A DNA stretch of 64,000 nt from Gallionellales bacterium GWA2_60_18 (GCA_001801105.1 MGWS01000033.1:1-64000), one strand, 5' to 3'. Shown: positions 16,344-25,253, numbered from the stretch's first letter. The notes: generated by a model not told the origin, from the letters alone. Numbers and translations are program-made.

Positions 16344-16476
16344 TTTTTCGCTATGCCTTTCTGTCTATTCGGCGGCCCCTGAACGATATCCACCACCGAA
16401 ACCACCAGGTTTCCGTCACCTCGTCATACACGCGGCGGATCTGATGTTCTTCAAAGATTGCGGGGGAAGCTTTCAT
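16340..16476 (-). pseudogene. Bro-N/antirepressor N-terminal remnant, frameshifted
   Basis: From an ATG at 16476 the minus strand encodes MKASPAIFEEHQIRRVYDEV followed by TETWWF. This is the usual start of BRO-N prophage antirepressor-like proteins (consensus: IF...IRRVYDE..E.W.FSVVDIV). The next family block, VVDIVQ, is present but one frame over, so a single-base deletion has occurred after WWF. The frame then runs into the start codon of the DAHP-synthase-like gene and ends at 16340. Only ~44 codons remain of a protein normally well over 100 residues. Confidence 0.6.
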
Positions 16477-16501
16477 TGGGTTTAATCGCTCATATTGGGA
16501 G

Positions 16502-16996
16502 CTAATTCGTGTCGGGTGCCTTATTGCAAATTTCTTTCAGTAGAGTGCGTTGCCACTCCCTACATGACCAGGCAACCCCTAATAGTGCGAGCGCATCAAC
16601 TGCAAAGTGAATCAAACCGGGCACCACGCCATCAAACTGACGAAAGGCGATTTGAGTGATGGCGGTTAATACGAGCATCACAATCACGCCGACAAGAAAA
16701 GCTTTGTATTGCGTCCAATTCTCTTCACTTGCTCCGCCATGCGCATTACCCGAATAGACGATCCTGCCCGTCCAGATACCGATAAATATGGAAAGCACCG
16801 ATCCCAAGATCGCATAATTCCCACCATCCAATGCAACCCTTCCTGGTCCCGGACGTGTAAGCTCTGTGATGGTAAAAAGGCCTAGGCTGTCCGCTACGAC
16901 GTCCAGCAGCAAATGGTAGGTACCCGCAAAAACAACCAGTCCTACAAGCCACGCAGCAATGGTAAAAGGGGCTGAATTATTTTTTTCACTCTTCAT
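16502..16996 (-). CDS. Hypothetical four-helix membrane protein
   Basis: This 164-residue protein has four hydrophobic segments (about residues 12-34, 60-80, 98-118 and 122-143) and hydrophilic ends, so it should sit in the inner membrane. I do not recognise a family. The coding sequence is poorer in GC than the core genome, like the DUF4238 gene upstream on the same strand, and both lie beside a phage-type remnant. It may therefore belong to an acquired patch. No partner gene overlaps it. Confidence 0.6.
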   Translation of the reverse strand: MKSEKNNSAPFTIAAWLVGLVVFAGTYHLLLDVVADSLGLFTITELTRPGPGRVALDGGNYAILGSVLSIFIGIWTGRIVYSGNAHGGASEENWTQYKAFLVGVIVMLVLTAITQIAFRQFDGVVPGLIHFAVDALALLGVAWSCREWQRTLLKEICNKAPDTN

Positions 16997-17091
16997 TATT
17001 CTTGTTCAATTCTTAATTAAAAATTTAATTCGAGCTTGGCTCATTTGATTTAACGGAGCGCAGCATAGTTTGCGTCCTTACGAGCGCCTTG

Positions 17092-18051
17092 TTATGCACG
17101 ATTAACCACTTTTTGTCGATTGATTATGTACATCCCATTTTCGTATGGGAGTTCGAAGGTTTGGTTTTCTACGCGCCAAGTTTTATTGCTGGATACTAGC
17201 GCCTCAAGCCATTTTTCCTCACGCGAATGAAGCACCATATTTTCAGCACTACGGACTGTTAATTCGTTTAGCATGCCGACGAAACTCTCTTTAGGATGCG
17301 CGTAGTCATCCTCAGGATGATTGTATTGTTTAACATCCTCTACAGTAGGTCTATCAATTGTGGAATCTGGCTTTATCAATACCCCTAAGGCTGGTGCGAG
17401 AGGAACAAATACCATTGCAAATTGGGGACTCTTCTCTGCATAAAATAATCCTGCGGGATTGTCGCTTGTAATAAATGGAACATCCGTCGCATTCACTAAC
17501 ACCAACCAGTGGGAACAATAAAATCTGTATGCCGAATGGACCAGATTTTGAATAGATACCGCGTGAGCATATTCTTCATCAACGACCGCCTTGATTTCTC
17601 TATTTTTTATTGCCTCCGAAATGGTTGACCTCACCTCATCAGTTGTTTCCCCGAGTTCATGAAAATGTTCGGCTAGAGTTTTATCGACCAACGGTTGCAT
17701 ATTTGCACTGATAGCTCGCGCACCGAGTCGCTTCGCTGTTGGAGTACATGATCTTAAAAAGGCGATGTATGCTCCTATCTCGTACTTGCAATCTGCATCA
17801 ACATCGCCAGAGCCTAGCCTTTTAATGTTATTAGCCCACGGGTTTTCGATATGTGGCAGATACTCATCAAGTATTCGTAGGTTGTCAAAGTAGCTGTTGG
17901 AATCACCGTCGCTTTCGTAGCAGACTTGTCTCGGCGTTTTCTTCTTACCAATGGTAGTTCGACTGTTTTTGTAATACGGCGTCAAACACCCGGACGTATC
18001 CGTAAATTCTCTTAGATATGTCTGCGCTACATAGTGATCGTCTTGTGGCAC
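17092..18051 (-). CDS. DUF4238 domain-containing protein
   Basis: The product is 319 residues. The N-terminal HYVAQTYLREFTD (compare HYVPQFYLRNF) and the central VLVNATDVPFITSDNPAGLF are the diagnostic segments of DUF4238, a family of unknown function often found in accessory islands and near defence genes. No signal peptide or membrane segment is present. Base composition is AT-rich compared with neighbours, pointing to horizontal acquisition. The gene stands alone, with ~95 bp of AT-rich sequence to the membrane protein downstream. Confidence 0.8.
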   Translation of the reverse strand: MPQDDHYVAQTYLREFTDTSGCLTPYYKNSRTTIGKKKTPRQVCYESDGDSNSYFDNLRILDEYLPHIENPWANNIKRLGSGDVDADCKYEIGAYIAFLRSCTPTAKRLGARAISANMQPLVDKTLAEHFHELGETTDEVRSTISEAIKNREIKAVVDEEYAHAVSIQNLVHSAYRFYCSHWLVLVNATDVPFITSDNPAGLFYAEKSPQFAMVFVPLAPALGVLIKPDSTIDRPTVEDVKQYNHPEDDYAHPKESFVGMLNELTVRSAENMVLHSREEKWLEALVSSNKTWRVENQTFELPYENGMYIINRQKVVNRA

Positions 18052-18109
18052 TTCACGGTTCCTTTAGTGCATAACGTAACATTGGCACCGGAGACGATTT
18101 CTTTTTCAA

Positions 18110-18454
18110 TCAAGCCGCCTTGAGCATGAAGTCCACATGGATGGCGTCGTAGGGAAAGACGATCATTCCATCGTCCGTTTTTGACAGCAACCCGGCGTTG
18201 AGCAATGCGATCACGTCGCCGTGCACGGCCTTGACGTCGCGCGCCACACGCCGCGCCGCCTCGCGGATGGACATGGCGCCTGCGCCAGTCATCGCGTTCA
18301 GCAGTTCCCAGCGTTTCCCGGATAGTGTCTTGAACAGCAGATCAGGCGATTCGAAGCTGATGCGCGGCGCGGATGCTTTCCCGCTCATCCATGTTTGAGT
18401 GAAATCGCCCAGCGTTTCAGCCAATGGCCGTACGTCAATCGTTACTGTTTTCAT
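18110..18454 (-). CDS. tumA: TumA-like HTH antitoxin
   Basis: This 114-residue protein has a C-terminal winged helix (SIREAARRVARDVKAVHGDVIALLNAGLL) like HVO_A0114/MarR-type regulators paired with TumE toxins. Its start lies 20 bp inside the end of the tumE gene, so the two are translated together in toxin-first order. It is expected to neutralise the toxin and repress the operon. The symbol is assigned by context and should be treated as provisional. Confidence 0.72.
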   Translation of the reverse strand: MKTVTIDVRPLAETLGDFTQTWMSGKASAPRISFESPDLLFKTLSGKRWELLNAMTGAGAMSIREAARRVARDVKAVHGDVIALLNAGLLSKTDDGMIVFPYDAIHVDFMLKAA

Positions 18455-18731
18455 CGCGCCACCTCTTCACATCTTCAAAAAAATCCGCAACCAGTCGATC
18501 GACAGAAACGAAGCGGTATTTCATTTCCTTGCCGCGCACATGCTTGTGGTCGCCTTTGCCGGCCTCGTTGTCATATCGGAGCACGCATTCTTTTGCCACT
18601 ACAAATGCCAACCGATATTTGTAGGGGTGTTTGCTGCCAGCAATCGGTTCTGGCACTTCCCACAGCACCATTTCGGCAAAAGCCTGCTCTGTGACAGGTA
18701 CGCGGCGATTGAATAGTTCGCGGGCTTTCAT
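18435..18731 (-). CDS. tumE: TumE-like toxin
   Basis: The product is 98 residues from the ATG at 18731 (an upstream in-frame GTG/ATG region is less likely). YKYRLAFVVAKECVLRYDNEAGKGDHKH and MKYRFVSVDRLVADFFEDV match the TumE family (formerly DUF6516), toxins of a type II toxin-antitoxin system, with the RYDNE..KGDHKH block being characteristic. It overlaps the HTH antitoxin gene. The biochemical target is not evident from sequence. Confidence 0.78.
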   Translation of the reverse strand: MKARELFNRRVPVTEQAFAEMVLWEVPEPIAGSKHPYKYRLAFVVAKECVLRYDNEAGKGDHKHVRGKEMKYRFVSVDRLVADFFEDVKRWRDENSND

Positions 18732-18831
18732 GTTGGACAAGATAACAACAGGCCGGAGTGTTGTCAATCACTCCAACGAAATTTCAAAACATCCGGCGCA
18801 ATGCTCATTGGTTATTGCGCCCTACGCAGGC

Positions 18832-19410
18832 TCATTTCCGCAACAAGATAGCCGCCTGCGCCGGCCACTGCGCCAGCGGGTCGCGCGTGAAGCCGCTCTT
18901 GGCGAACTGTTGCCAGCGCCCGATCACATAGCACAGCAGCAGGTTGGCGCGCGCGCCCACATCCACCGCCTCGCCCATCTCGCCCTGCGTGGCGGCCATG
19001 CGCAACGATTGCTTCAACGTCGCCTCGATGCGGTCGAGCAGCTGGTTGATGCGCTGCTGCAAGCGCTCGTCCTCATTCACCAGCGCATCGCCGATCAAGA
19101 CGCGCGTCATGCCGCGGTTCTTCTGCGCGAAACCGAGCAGCATGGCGACGATCGCGTCGGCCTGCTTCAGTCCGCTCTTTTCTTCCTGCGTGATCTTGTT
19201 GATCAGGCCGAACACAGTCTGTTCGATGAACTCGATCAGCCCCTCGAACATCTGCGCCTTGCTGGCGAAGTGGCGGTACAGCGCCGCCTCAGAAAGCTCG
19301 AGCTTGGCCGCCAACGCTGCCGTGGTGATCTTTTCGCCCTTGGGCTGCTCCAGCATCGAAGCCACGGTTTGCAGGATTTGCAGTTTTCTTTCGCCCGGTT
19401 TTGCGGCCAT
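18832..19410 (-). CDS. slmA: Nucleoid occlusion factor SlmA (TetR family)
   Basis: SlmA binds specific chromosomal sites and blocks FtsZ assembly over the nucleoid. The 192-residue protein has the TetR HTH (ITTAALAAKLELSEAALYRHFASKAQMFEGL) and the SlmA-type body (LIEFIEQTVF, LLLGFAQKNRGMTRVLIGDAL, RINQLLDRIEATLKQ). The ATG at 19410 has a GGGAG site just upstream, which favours it over one four codons earlier. The argB-HAD-slmA order recurs in betaproteobacteria as far as I recall. Confidence 0.92.
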   Translation of the reverse strand: MAAKPGERKLQILQTVASMLEQPKGEKITTAALAAKLELSEAALYRHFASKAQMFEGLIEFIEQTVFGLINKITQEEKSGLKQADAIVAMLLGFAQKNRGMTRVLIGDALVNEDERLQQRINQLLDRIEATLKQSLRMAATQGEMGEAVDVGARANLLLCYVIGRWQQFAKSGFTRDPLAQWPAQAAILLRK

Positions 19411-19430
19411 GTTATCTCCCATTTTAAAAG

Positions 19431-19529
19431 CCCCCTCTCCCCAACCCCTCTCCCACGAATGGGAGAGGGGCTATTGTTTTCCCTCTCCCGCAAGCGGGAG
19501 AGGGTGGCGCGTCAGCGCCGGGAGAGGGT
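19431..19529. repeat. Palindromic repeat family A, copy 1
   Basis: Several CCCTCTCCCGCAAGCGGGAGAGGG-type hairpins are joined in a row, related to copies at 37178-37240, 46208-46298 and 50349-50403. The element fills the gap between the HAD phosphatase and slmA and ends exactly at the phosphatase stop codon. Confidence 0.9.
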
Positions 19530-20170
19530 TCAGTTCAGCCGCGCCATAGCGCGCGGCAAGTCCATCACATTGCGCAGCTTCACATCCACATAAGGCGGAT
19601 TGCGCGTCTCGTCCGTCACCCACACCGTGCGCATGCCCAGCCGCTTTGCGGCCAGCAGGTTCTCCGCACTGTCTTCCACCATCGCGCATTGCGCCGCCCT
19701 GAGCCGGTGCCGCCGCAACAGGCGCATGAAGCCGAAGCTGTCCGGCTTGGGGCGGAAACAGGTCTGTTCCACCGCCATCACGTCATCGAACAATCCATCC
19801 ACATGCAACAGCTTCAGCACCGCCTCGGCATAACGCAGCGGCGCGTTGGAAAATACCAGTTTCCTGCCCGGCAACGCCTTTAGCACATGGCGCAGGCGCG
19901 GTTCGCGCAGCACCATGGACTCCAGTTCCGGGAACTGGTGGGTATGCCACAGGAAGTGCTCCGGGCGGATGCCGTGATGGCGCATCAGCCCGGTCAATGT
20001 CGCGCCGTAACGCTGCCAGTAATGCACACGCAACGCGCTCGCCGCTTCCTCGTCCAGTTGCAGGTGCTGCTGCAAGTACGCCGTCATGCTGCGGTTGATG
20101 TGCGGAAAAATGTGCGGCGTCGCATTGTGCAGCGTGTTGTCCAGATCGAAAATCCAGACGCGGTTGTCCA

Positions 20171-20171
<1 letters not shown>
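19530..20171 (-). CDS. HAD-family pyrimidine 5'-nucleotidase
   Basis: This 213-residue haloacid-dehalogenase hydrolase has motif I FDLDNTLHN (D9, D11), motif II FSNAP, the Lys of motif III in RPKPDSFGF, and motif IV VEDSAENLLAA. It resembles the SDT1/YjjG-like pyrimidine nucleotidases that clear UMP/CMP analogues. The gene starts one base inside the argB stop codon (TAATG), so the two are coupled. Confidence 0.88.
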
Positions 20172-21085
<914 letters not shown>

Positions 21086-21143
21086 CTACACCAGAAAAGA
21101 ATCAGGCGGCACGCGCCGCCTGATATAGAAGAGAAGCCAACGC

Positions 21144-21233
21144 TTACTCAACGGTGTGACGTCTGACCTTGGCCGCGACTTGTTTGGGCTGGCGCATCCA
21201 GGATGCCGTCGCTGTATTTCGCCTGCGCTGCCT
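21144..21233 (-). pseudogene. Decayed Hsp20 C-terminal fragment
   Basis: Directly after the stop codon of the 78-residue gene the minus strand reads KAAQAKYSDGILDA, then, one frame over, RQPKQVAAKVRRHTVE and a stop. This parallels the C-terminus of the intact Hsp20 at 21989-22411 (SAAQAKYKDGVLELTLPKK then VAASARKLAIQ), including the IxI/V-type tail. About 28 codons remain, with one frameshift, so it is a remnant of a second small heat-shock protein gene. Confidence 0.75.
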
Positions 21234-21470
21234 TTACAGATCGACCAACACGCAATCGAATGCAAACGGACGCAATTTTTGTTGGTTCGCCACCATAATC
21301 GCATCCGTGGAGTTCTCGAACTTGACCAGAAAACAACGCTGACCCGCTTCTTCAATGGCATGGAATCTGTCCGCAGAGATCACGGTTCCGAATTCGGAAA
21401 AGTACTCTTTAAGCACCATCGACACCTCGCCATCCGACACCAAAGCACACAGCTCCGAAAGACTCTGCAT
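21234..21470 (-). CDS. Small conserved-looking hypothetical protein
   Basis: The product is 78 residues, starting MQSLSELCALVSDGEVSMVL, with a GGAG ribosome-binding site seven bases before the ATG. It predicts as alpha/beta (helix, strand, helix, strand, strand), possibly a ferredoxin-like or RRM-like half, but no family is recognised. Its stop codon is immediately followed by the Hsp20 remnant, which suggests it was joined to, or inserted into, a lost Hsp20 locus. It is divergent from the XRE regulator gene and shares its intergenic operator. Confidence 0.55.
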   Translation of the reverse strand: MQSLSELCALVSDGEVSMVLKEYFSEFGTVISADRFHAIEEAGQRCFLVKFENSTDAIMVANQQKLRPFAFDCVLVDL

Positions 21471-21542
21471 AATTTTCTCCAGAAGATTCTGCCGAGCAAG
21501 TCGAAATCAATGTCGGCAACATTACCCTTGCCGGTAACGGAA

Positions 21543-21571
21543 CCGCATACTAAGTATTCCTTAGTGTGCGG
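21543..21571. promoter_or_regulatory. Palindromic operator candidate upstream of XRE regulator
   Basis: CCGCATACTAAG (21543-21554) and CTTAGTGTGCGG (21560-21571) form a 12-bp inverted repeat with one mismatch and a 5-bp spacer. It lies 28 bp before the XRE start codon and 72 bp before the divergent small gene, so it could control both. Confidence 0.65.
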
Positions 21572-21598
21572 TCAACAAAAAAGCAGGACTATTTGGAC

Positions 21599-21946
21599 AT
21601 GCTTGTTGTTTCCAGCCCTTCAGACACATTATTTGCCCGCCGCATGAAGACTGCGCGGCTGCTTCTCGGCATTTCTCAAATGGAATTGGGCATACGCGCC
21701 GGTATAGACGCCTCCTCGGCATCGGCAAGAATCAACCAATATGAACGGGGAAAACACGCCCCGGATTTCCTGACCGTACGCAACTTGGCCAGGGTGCTGG
21801 CCATCCCCGCCGCCTATTTCTATGCGGAAGAAGACCAGTTGGCGGAATTGATCATGGCAGCCGGGCAACTCCAGGCCGCCGAACGCAAGACCTTGCTTGA
21901 TGTGGCAAAAACCCTGCTGAATGCGGCAGACGCCAAGTCAAAATAA
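21599..21946 (+). CDS. XRE-family HTH transcriptional regulator
   Basis: This 115-residue protein has a Cro/CI-type HTH (RMKTARLLLGISQMELGIRAG, then the recognition helix region ASSASARINQYERGKHAPDF) and a C-terminal helical tail. The ATG at 21599 is preferred; a GTG 11 codons upstream would overlap the palindromic operator. It lies between an Hsp20 remnant and an intact Hsp20, so it may regulate heat-shock or stress genes, but that is inference from position only. Confidence 0.82.
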   Translation: MLVVSSPSDTLFARRMKTARLLLGISQMELGIRAGIDASSASARINQYERGKHAPDFLTVRNLARVLAIPAAYFYAEEDQLAELIMAAGQLQAAERKTLLDVAKTLLNAADAKSK

Positions 21947-21988
21947 AACGGGCGGCACCAGGCCGCCCGTTCGAGGAAAATCTCATAA

Positions 21989-22411
21989 CTATTGGATCGC
22001 CAGTTTCCTGGCGCTTGCCGCCACCTTCTTGGGCAGCGTCAGCTCCAGCACGCCGTCCTTGTATTTCGCCTGGGCGGCACTCTCGTCCACATCCGAAGCC
22101 AGCGTGAAAGCGCGCGACACCTTGCCGTAATAGCATTCGCTGCGCAACACCTTCTCGCCTTCCTTCACTTCCTTCTCGTTCTTGACCTCGGCGCTGATGG
22201 CGACCTGGTTGCCGTCGATGGTGACATGGATGTCTTCCTTCTTCACGCCGGGTATCTCGGCATGGACCGTATAAGCCTTGTCGTCTTCCTTCACGTCGAT
22301 CTTGACCTGAACTTCCGGCTGCCCCTCGAAACGCACCGGTCGCATGAAGAAACCGCGGAACAAATCGTCGAACGTGTCGTCGGCCGGGTTATAACGCAGA
22401 ATGTTAGCCAT
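21989..22411 (-). CDS. Hsp20/alpha-crystallin family small heat-shock protein
   Basis: This 140-residue holdase chaperone prevents aggregation of unfolded proteins. The alpha-crystallin domain covers about residues 38-130 (VKIDVKEDDKAYTVHAEIPG, GVLELTLPKK), followed by a short tail. The start MANILRYNPADDTFDDLFRG has an AAGGAGG ribosome-binding site; an upstream GTG/ATG in frame is less likely. A decayed second copy of the gene lies ~750 bp away. Confidence 0.94.
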   Translation of the reverse strand: MANILRYNPADDTFDDLFRGFFMRPVRFEGQPEVQVKIDVKEDDKAYTVHAEIPGVKKEDIHVTIDGNQVAISAEVKNEKEVKEGEKVLRSECYYGKVSRAFTLASDVDESAAQAKYKDGVLELTLPKKVAASARKLAIQ

Positions 22412-22485
22412 CTTGTCCTCCTTGTTTGTAGTCCGGGACATCCCCGTGCCTGCAAAATGAGGGCAGCCATAAGGATTTCAAGCCA

Positions 22486-22971
22486 TCAATGACCGTGCTT
22501 GTGCATCTCTCCCATCGCGGCAGGACGCCCTTCATCCAGCGGCCTGACCTTGGCTTCGGCCTCGACCGTCACTGCCTTTTTACCGGCCAGCTCGACGTTA
22601 AGCGTCAGCGGCACCTTGTCGCCCGCCTTGAGCGGCGCCTTGAGCCCGATCAGCATCAGGTGATAGCCGCTCTCGCCGAGGTTCACGCGCTTGCCGGCCG
22701 GCAGTTCCACAACCTTGACCTGGCGCATCTTCATCATACCGTTCTCATGCGCCATGCTGTGCATCTCGACGCTGCTGCATGCCGGGCTGGAAATACCTAC
22801 CAGGCTTGCCGCCTGCTGGCTGACGAGGGTGATGTCCGCCATGCCCGCTGTCTGCCCCGGCGCGGTGGCGCGCGCCCAGGCGTCCTCGACCGAGACGTCG
22901 CCCGCATGCGCACCCGGACTCAACAACAGTACCGCCAGCAGCATGCCCAACCGATAACCGTACTTCATCAT
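22486..22971 (-). CDS. PCu(A)C-type periplasmic copper chaperone
   Basis: The product is 161 residues with a Sec signal peptide ending GAHA. PCu(A)C chaperones carry Cu(I) to the CuA/CuB sites of cytochrome oxidase. The copper motif is visible as MHSMAHENGMMKMRQV followed by HLMLIGLK, the H/M-X10-M...H-X-M pattern, and the C-terminus adds a His-rich MHKHGH. It is transcribed divergently from the regBA-like pair, whose sensor contains an unusual His/Met-rich loop. Confidence 0.93.
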   Translation of the reverse strand: MMKYGYRLGMLLAVLLLSPGAHAGDVSVEDAWARATAPGQTAGMADITLVSQQAASLVGISSPACSSVEMHSMAHENGMMKMRQVKVVELPAGKRVNLGESGYHLMLIGLKAPLKAGDKVPLTLNVELAGKKAVTVEAEAKVRPLDEGRPAAMGEMHKHGH

Positions 22972-23186
22972 TGCCTCCAGATTTGAGATTTGAACCGATG
23001 GCGGCGGATTATACGCGCCGGATTACATGAGCAGGGGTGCCAAAAGCCGTCCTGTCCGCCGGCGTCTTTGTCCATGGGGAGGAGACACTGTGACGGGATT
23101 TGCGCATGACTTATCACAAGCACCGGAAGCATCGGAACCGGCTTTTGACGGAACCCATTATCGGGGACGCAACCGCCGCCGGGAAT

Positions 23187-23201
23187 GCGACATGATGTCG
23201 C
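23187..23201. promoter_or_regulatory. Putative RegA/PrrA-binding site
   Basis: GCGACATGATGTCGC matches the GCGNC-N5-GNCGC pattern described for RegA/PrrA-type regulators, and extends to the perfect palindrome TGCGACATGATGTCGCA (23186-23202). It ends 36 bp before the regB-like start codon, which suggests autoregulation. The divergent copper chaperone gene starts 215 bp away. Confidence 0.65.
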
Positions 23202-23237
23202 ACCCCCGGCGAAGCCGGCTCCGGTAGAATCCGTCCC

Positions 23238-24629
23238 ATGAATCCCTCACTGCTCGCCGCCCAGACCGGTCATTCGCATCTGCGCCGCCTGTTCCTGCTG
23301 CGCAACTGGGCCATCCTCGCGCAACTGGCCACGCTGGCCTTGGTGCACCGCTTCCTCAGCACAGATTTCGCCTGGCTGCCGATGCTGGGCGCGACGGGTC
23401 TGCTGGCTGCGGTGAACCTGCTGACCTGGTGGCGGCTGTCGCTCGATTTCCCGGTAGGCAATCCGGAGCTGTTCCTGCAACTCTGCGCCGACGTTCTGGC
23501 GCTGACGGTGCTGCTCTACTACGGCGGCGGTTCGACCAACCCTTTCGTCTCGCTCTATCTGCTGCCGCTGGTGATCGCGGCCGCCACGCTGCCGCGCCGC
23601 CATACCTGGGGCATGGCGGCGCTGACGCTGGCGTGCTACAGCCTGTTGATGGTGTGGTATGTGCCGTTGCCGAACGGAGGCAGCGCCCATGCACAACACG
23701 CTGCCGTTACCGGCACCACCGTCACCGACGCCGCCGTCACCGATATGGCGCAGATGGACCATTCCCATCACCGGATGGATGCCGCGCCTGCCGCGCCCCA
23801 GCCCGTTGCGCCGTTGCCCGCCGCCCCGCTGGAAGATGCGTTCAACACCCATGTCATCGGCATGTGGCTGGGCTTCGTCATCAGCGCGCTGGTCGTCGCC
23901 TATTTCGTGGTGGAGATGGCGCGCGCGGTGCGCCTGCGCGATGCGCAGCTCAACCGGGCGCGCGAGGAGACGCTGCGCAACGAACGCATCGTGGCGCTCG
24001 GCACGCAGGCCGCAGGCGCGGCGCATGAGCTCGGCACGCCGCTCGCCACCATGGCCGTGGTCATCGGCGAGATGCGCAACGAGTGCGCCGCGCCCGAACA
24101 AAAAAACAACCTGAACATCCTCGACGAGCAGGTGAAGAACTGCAAACGCATCCTCGACGGGCTGCTCAGCCACGCGCAGGAGATCCCGGAAGAGCTGCCG
24201 GCGGAAGAATTCATCCGCAAGGTGCTGGACGAATGGCAGTTGCTGCGCCCGACCGCGCATTACCGCTTCCGCACCGGTGAGCTCCAGCCCGCGCCGCGCC
24301 TGCGCGCCGATCCGGCCCTGCGCTCGGCGCTGCTGAACCTGCTGAACAACGCCGCCGACGCTTCGCCGGAAGAGATGGACATCCTGCTGCGCCGGGACAA
24401 CGGCAACATCACGCTCGAGATACATGACCACGGCCCCGGACTCACGCCCGATGCCGCCGCGCGTGCCGGCTCCGCCTTCTTCACCACCAAGCAGGACGGG
24501 CGCGGCCTCGGCCTGTTCCTCGCCAATGCTACCATCGAGCGACTGGGCGGCTCGGTGCGTCTGTTTAACCGCAAGGATGGCGGTGCGACCACCGAGCTGA
24601 TCCTGCCCGTGGCAAGAGAGGTGGCATGA
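23238..24629 (+). CDS. regB: RegB/PrrB-family redox sensor histidine kinase
   Basis: This 463-residue membrane kinase has about six transmembrane helices (residues 20-225), the family quinone-binding motif GGGSTNPF (96-103), the H-box AAGAAHELGTPLAT with His263, the conserved redox Cys302 (EQVKNCKRIL), and ATP-binding boxes (NLLNNAADAS, DHGPGL, GRGLGLFLA). Between the last two helices, residues 147-200 form a loop with HAQHAAV and MAQMDHSHHRM, which could bind metal. It overlaps the response regulator gene by 4 bp. Confidence 0.92.
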   Translation: MNPSLLAAQTGHSHLRRLFLLRNWAILAQLATLALVHRFLSTDFAWLPMLGATGLLAAVNLLTWWRLSLDFPVGNPELFLQLCADVLALTVLLYYGGGSTNPFVSLYLLPLVIAAATLPRRHTWGMAALTLACYSLLMVWYVPLPNGGSAHAQHAAVTGTTVTDAAVTDMAQMDHSHHRMDAAPAAPQPVAPLPAAPLEDAFNTHVIGMWLGFVISALVVAYFVVEMARAVRLRDAQLNRAREETLRNERIVALGTQAAGAAHELGTPLATMAVVIGEMRNECAAPEQKNNLNILDEQVKNCKRILDGLLSHAQEIPEELPAEEFIRKVLDEWQLLRPTAHYRFRTGELQPAPRLRADPALRSALLNLLNNAADASPEEMDILLRRDNGNITLEIHDHGPGLTPDAAARAGSAFFTTKQDGRGLGLFLANATIERLGGSVRLFNRKDGGATTELILPVAREVA

Positions 24630-25171
24630 ACCAGCACTGCGCCGAATCGCCCACCCTGCTGCTGGTCGACGACGATGCGACCTTTTGCAAGGTGCTGGGC
24701 GCTGCGCTGGAGAAGCGCGGCTTCTGCGTCAGCGTGGCGCACAGCGTGGAGCAGGCCATCCCGCTGGCGCAAGCCAGCCCGCCGGAATTCGCCGTGGTGG
24801 ACCTCAAGATGGGTGGTGCGCCCGGGCTGGTGCTGGTCAAGGCGCTGCACGAACTCGACCCGAACACACGCATCGTGATGCTGACCGGCTACGCCAGCAT
24901 CGCCACCGCCGTCGATGCCGTCAAACTCGGCGCGACGCAGTATCTGGCCAAGCCCGCCAACGCCGACGAGATCGTCGCCGCGCTCAACCACGCGCCCGAT
25001 GGGAATGCACCGCTCAAGGCACAACCGATGCAGATCGAAAACCTGGAATGGGAGCACATCCAGCGCGTGCTGCGCGAACACGACGACAACATCTCGGCCA
25101 CCGCGCGCGCACTCAACATGCACCGCCGCACGCTGCAACGCAAACTCGCCAAGCGCCCGCTCTTCTCCTGA
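24626..25171 (+). CDS. regA: RegA/PrrA-family response regulator
   Basis: This 181-residue protein has an N-terminal receiver domain (VDDD at 14-17, phosphoacceptor D59 in VVDLKM, conserved Lys in YLAKPANADE) and a C-terminal Fis-type HTH (ISATARALNMHRRTLQRKL), the hallmark of RegA/PrrA/ActR. It is coupled to the sensor kinase by an ATGA overlap. It should control redox-responsive genes such as oxidases; a matching binding site lies before the operon. Confidence 0.95.
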   Translation: MNQHCAESPTLLLVDDDATFCKVLGAALEKRGFCVSVAHSVEQAIPLAQASPPEFAVVDLKMGGAPGLVLVKALHELDPNTRIVMLTGYASIATAVDAVKLGATQYLAKPANADEIVAALNHAPDGNAPLKAQPMQIENLEWEHIQRVLREHDDNISATARALNMHRRTLQRKLAKRPLFS

Positions 25172-25253
25172 CGGGTATCGCTCGCGGATTTCCGCAATCT
25201 GCCGTATAGTTTGTCTTGTCAGACCTCAACCAGACTGCAACGAAAAACCCGCG

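Noticed and set aside
22972..23237. 66-codon plus frame (23027-23227) before regB
   Set aside because: It has no ribosome-binding site and is Arg-rich; the region is better explained as divergent promoter DNA with a RegA-type site.
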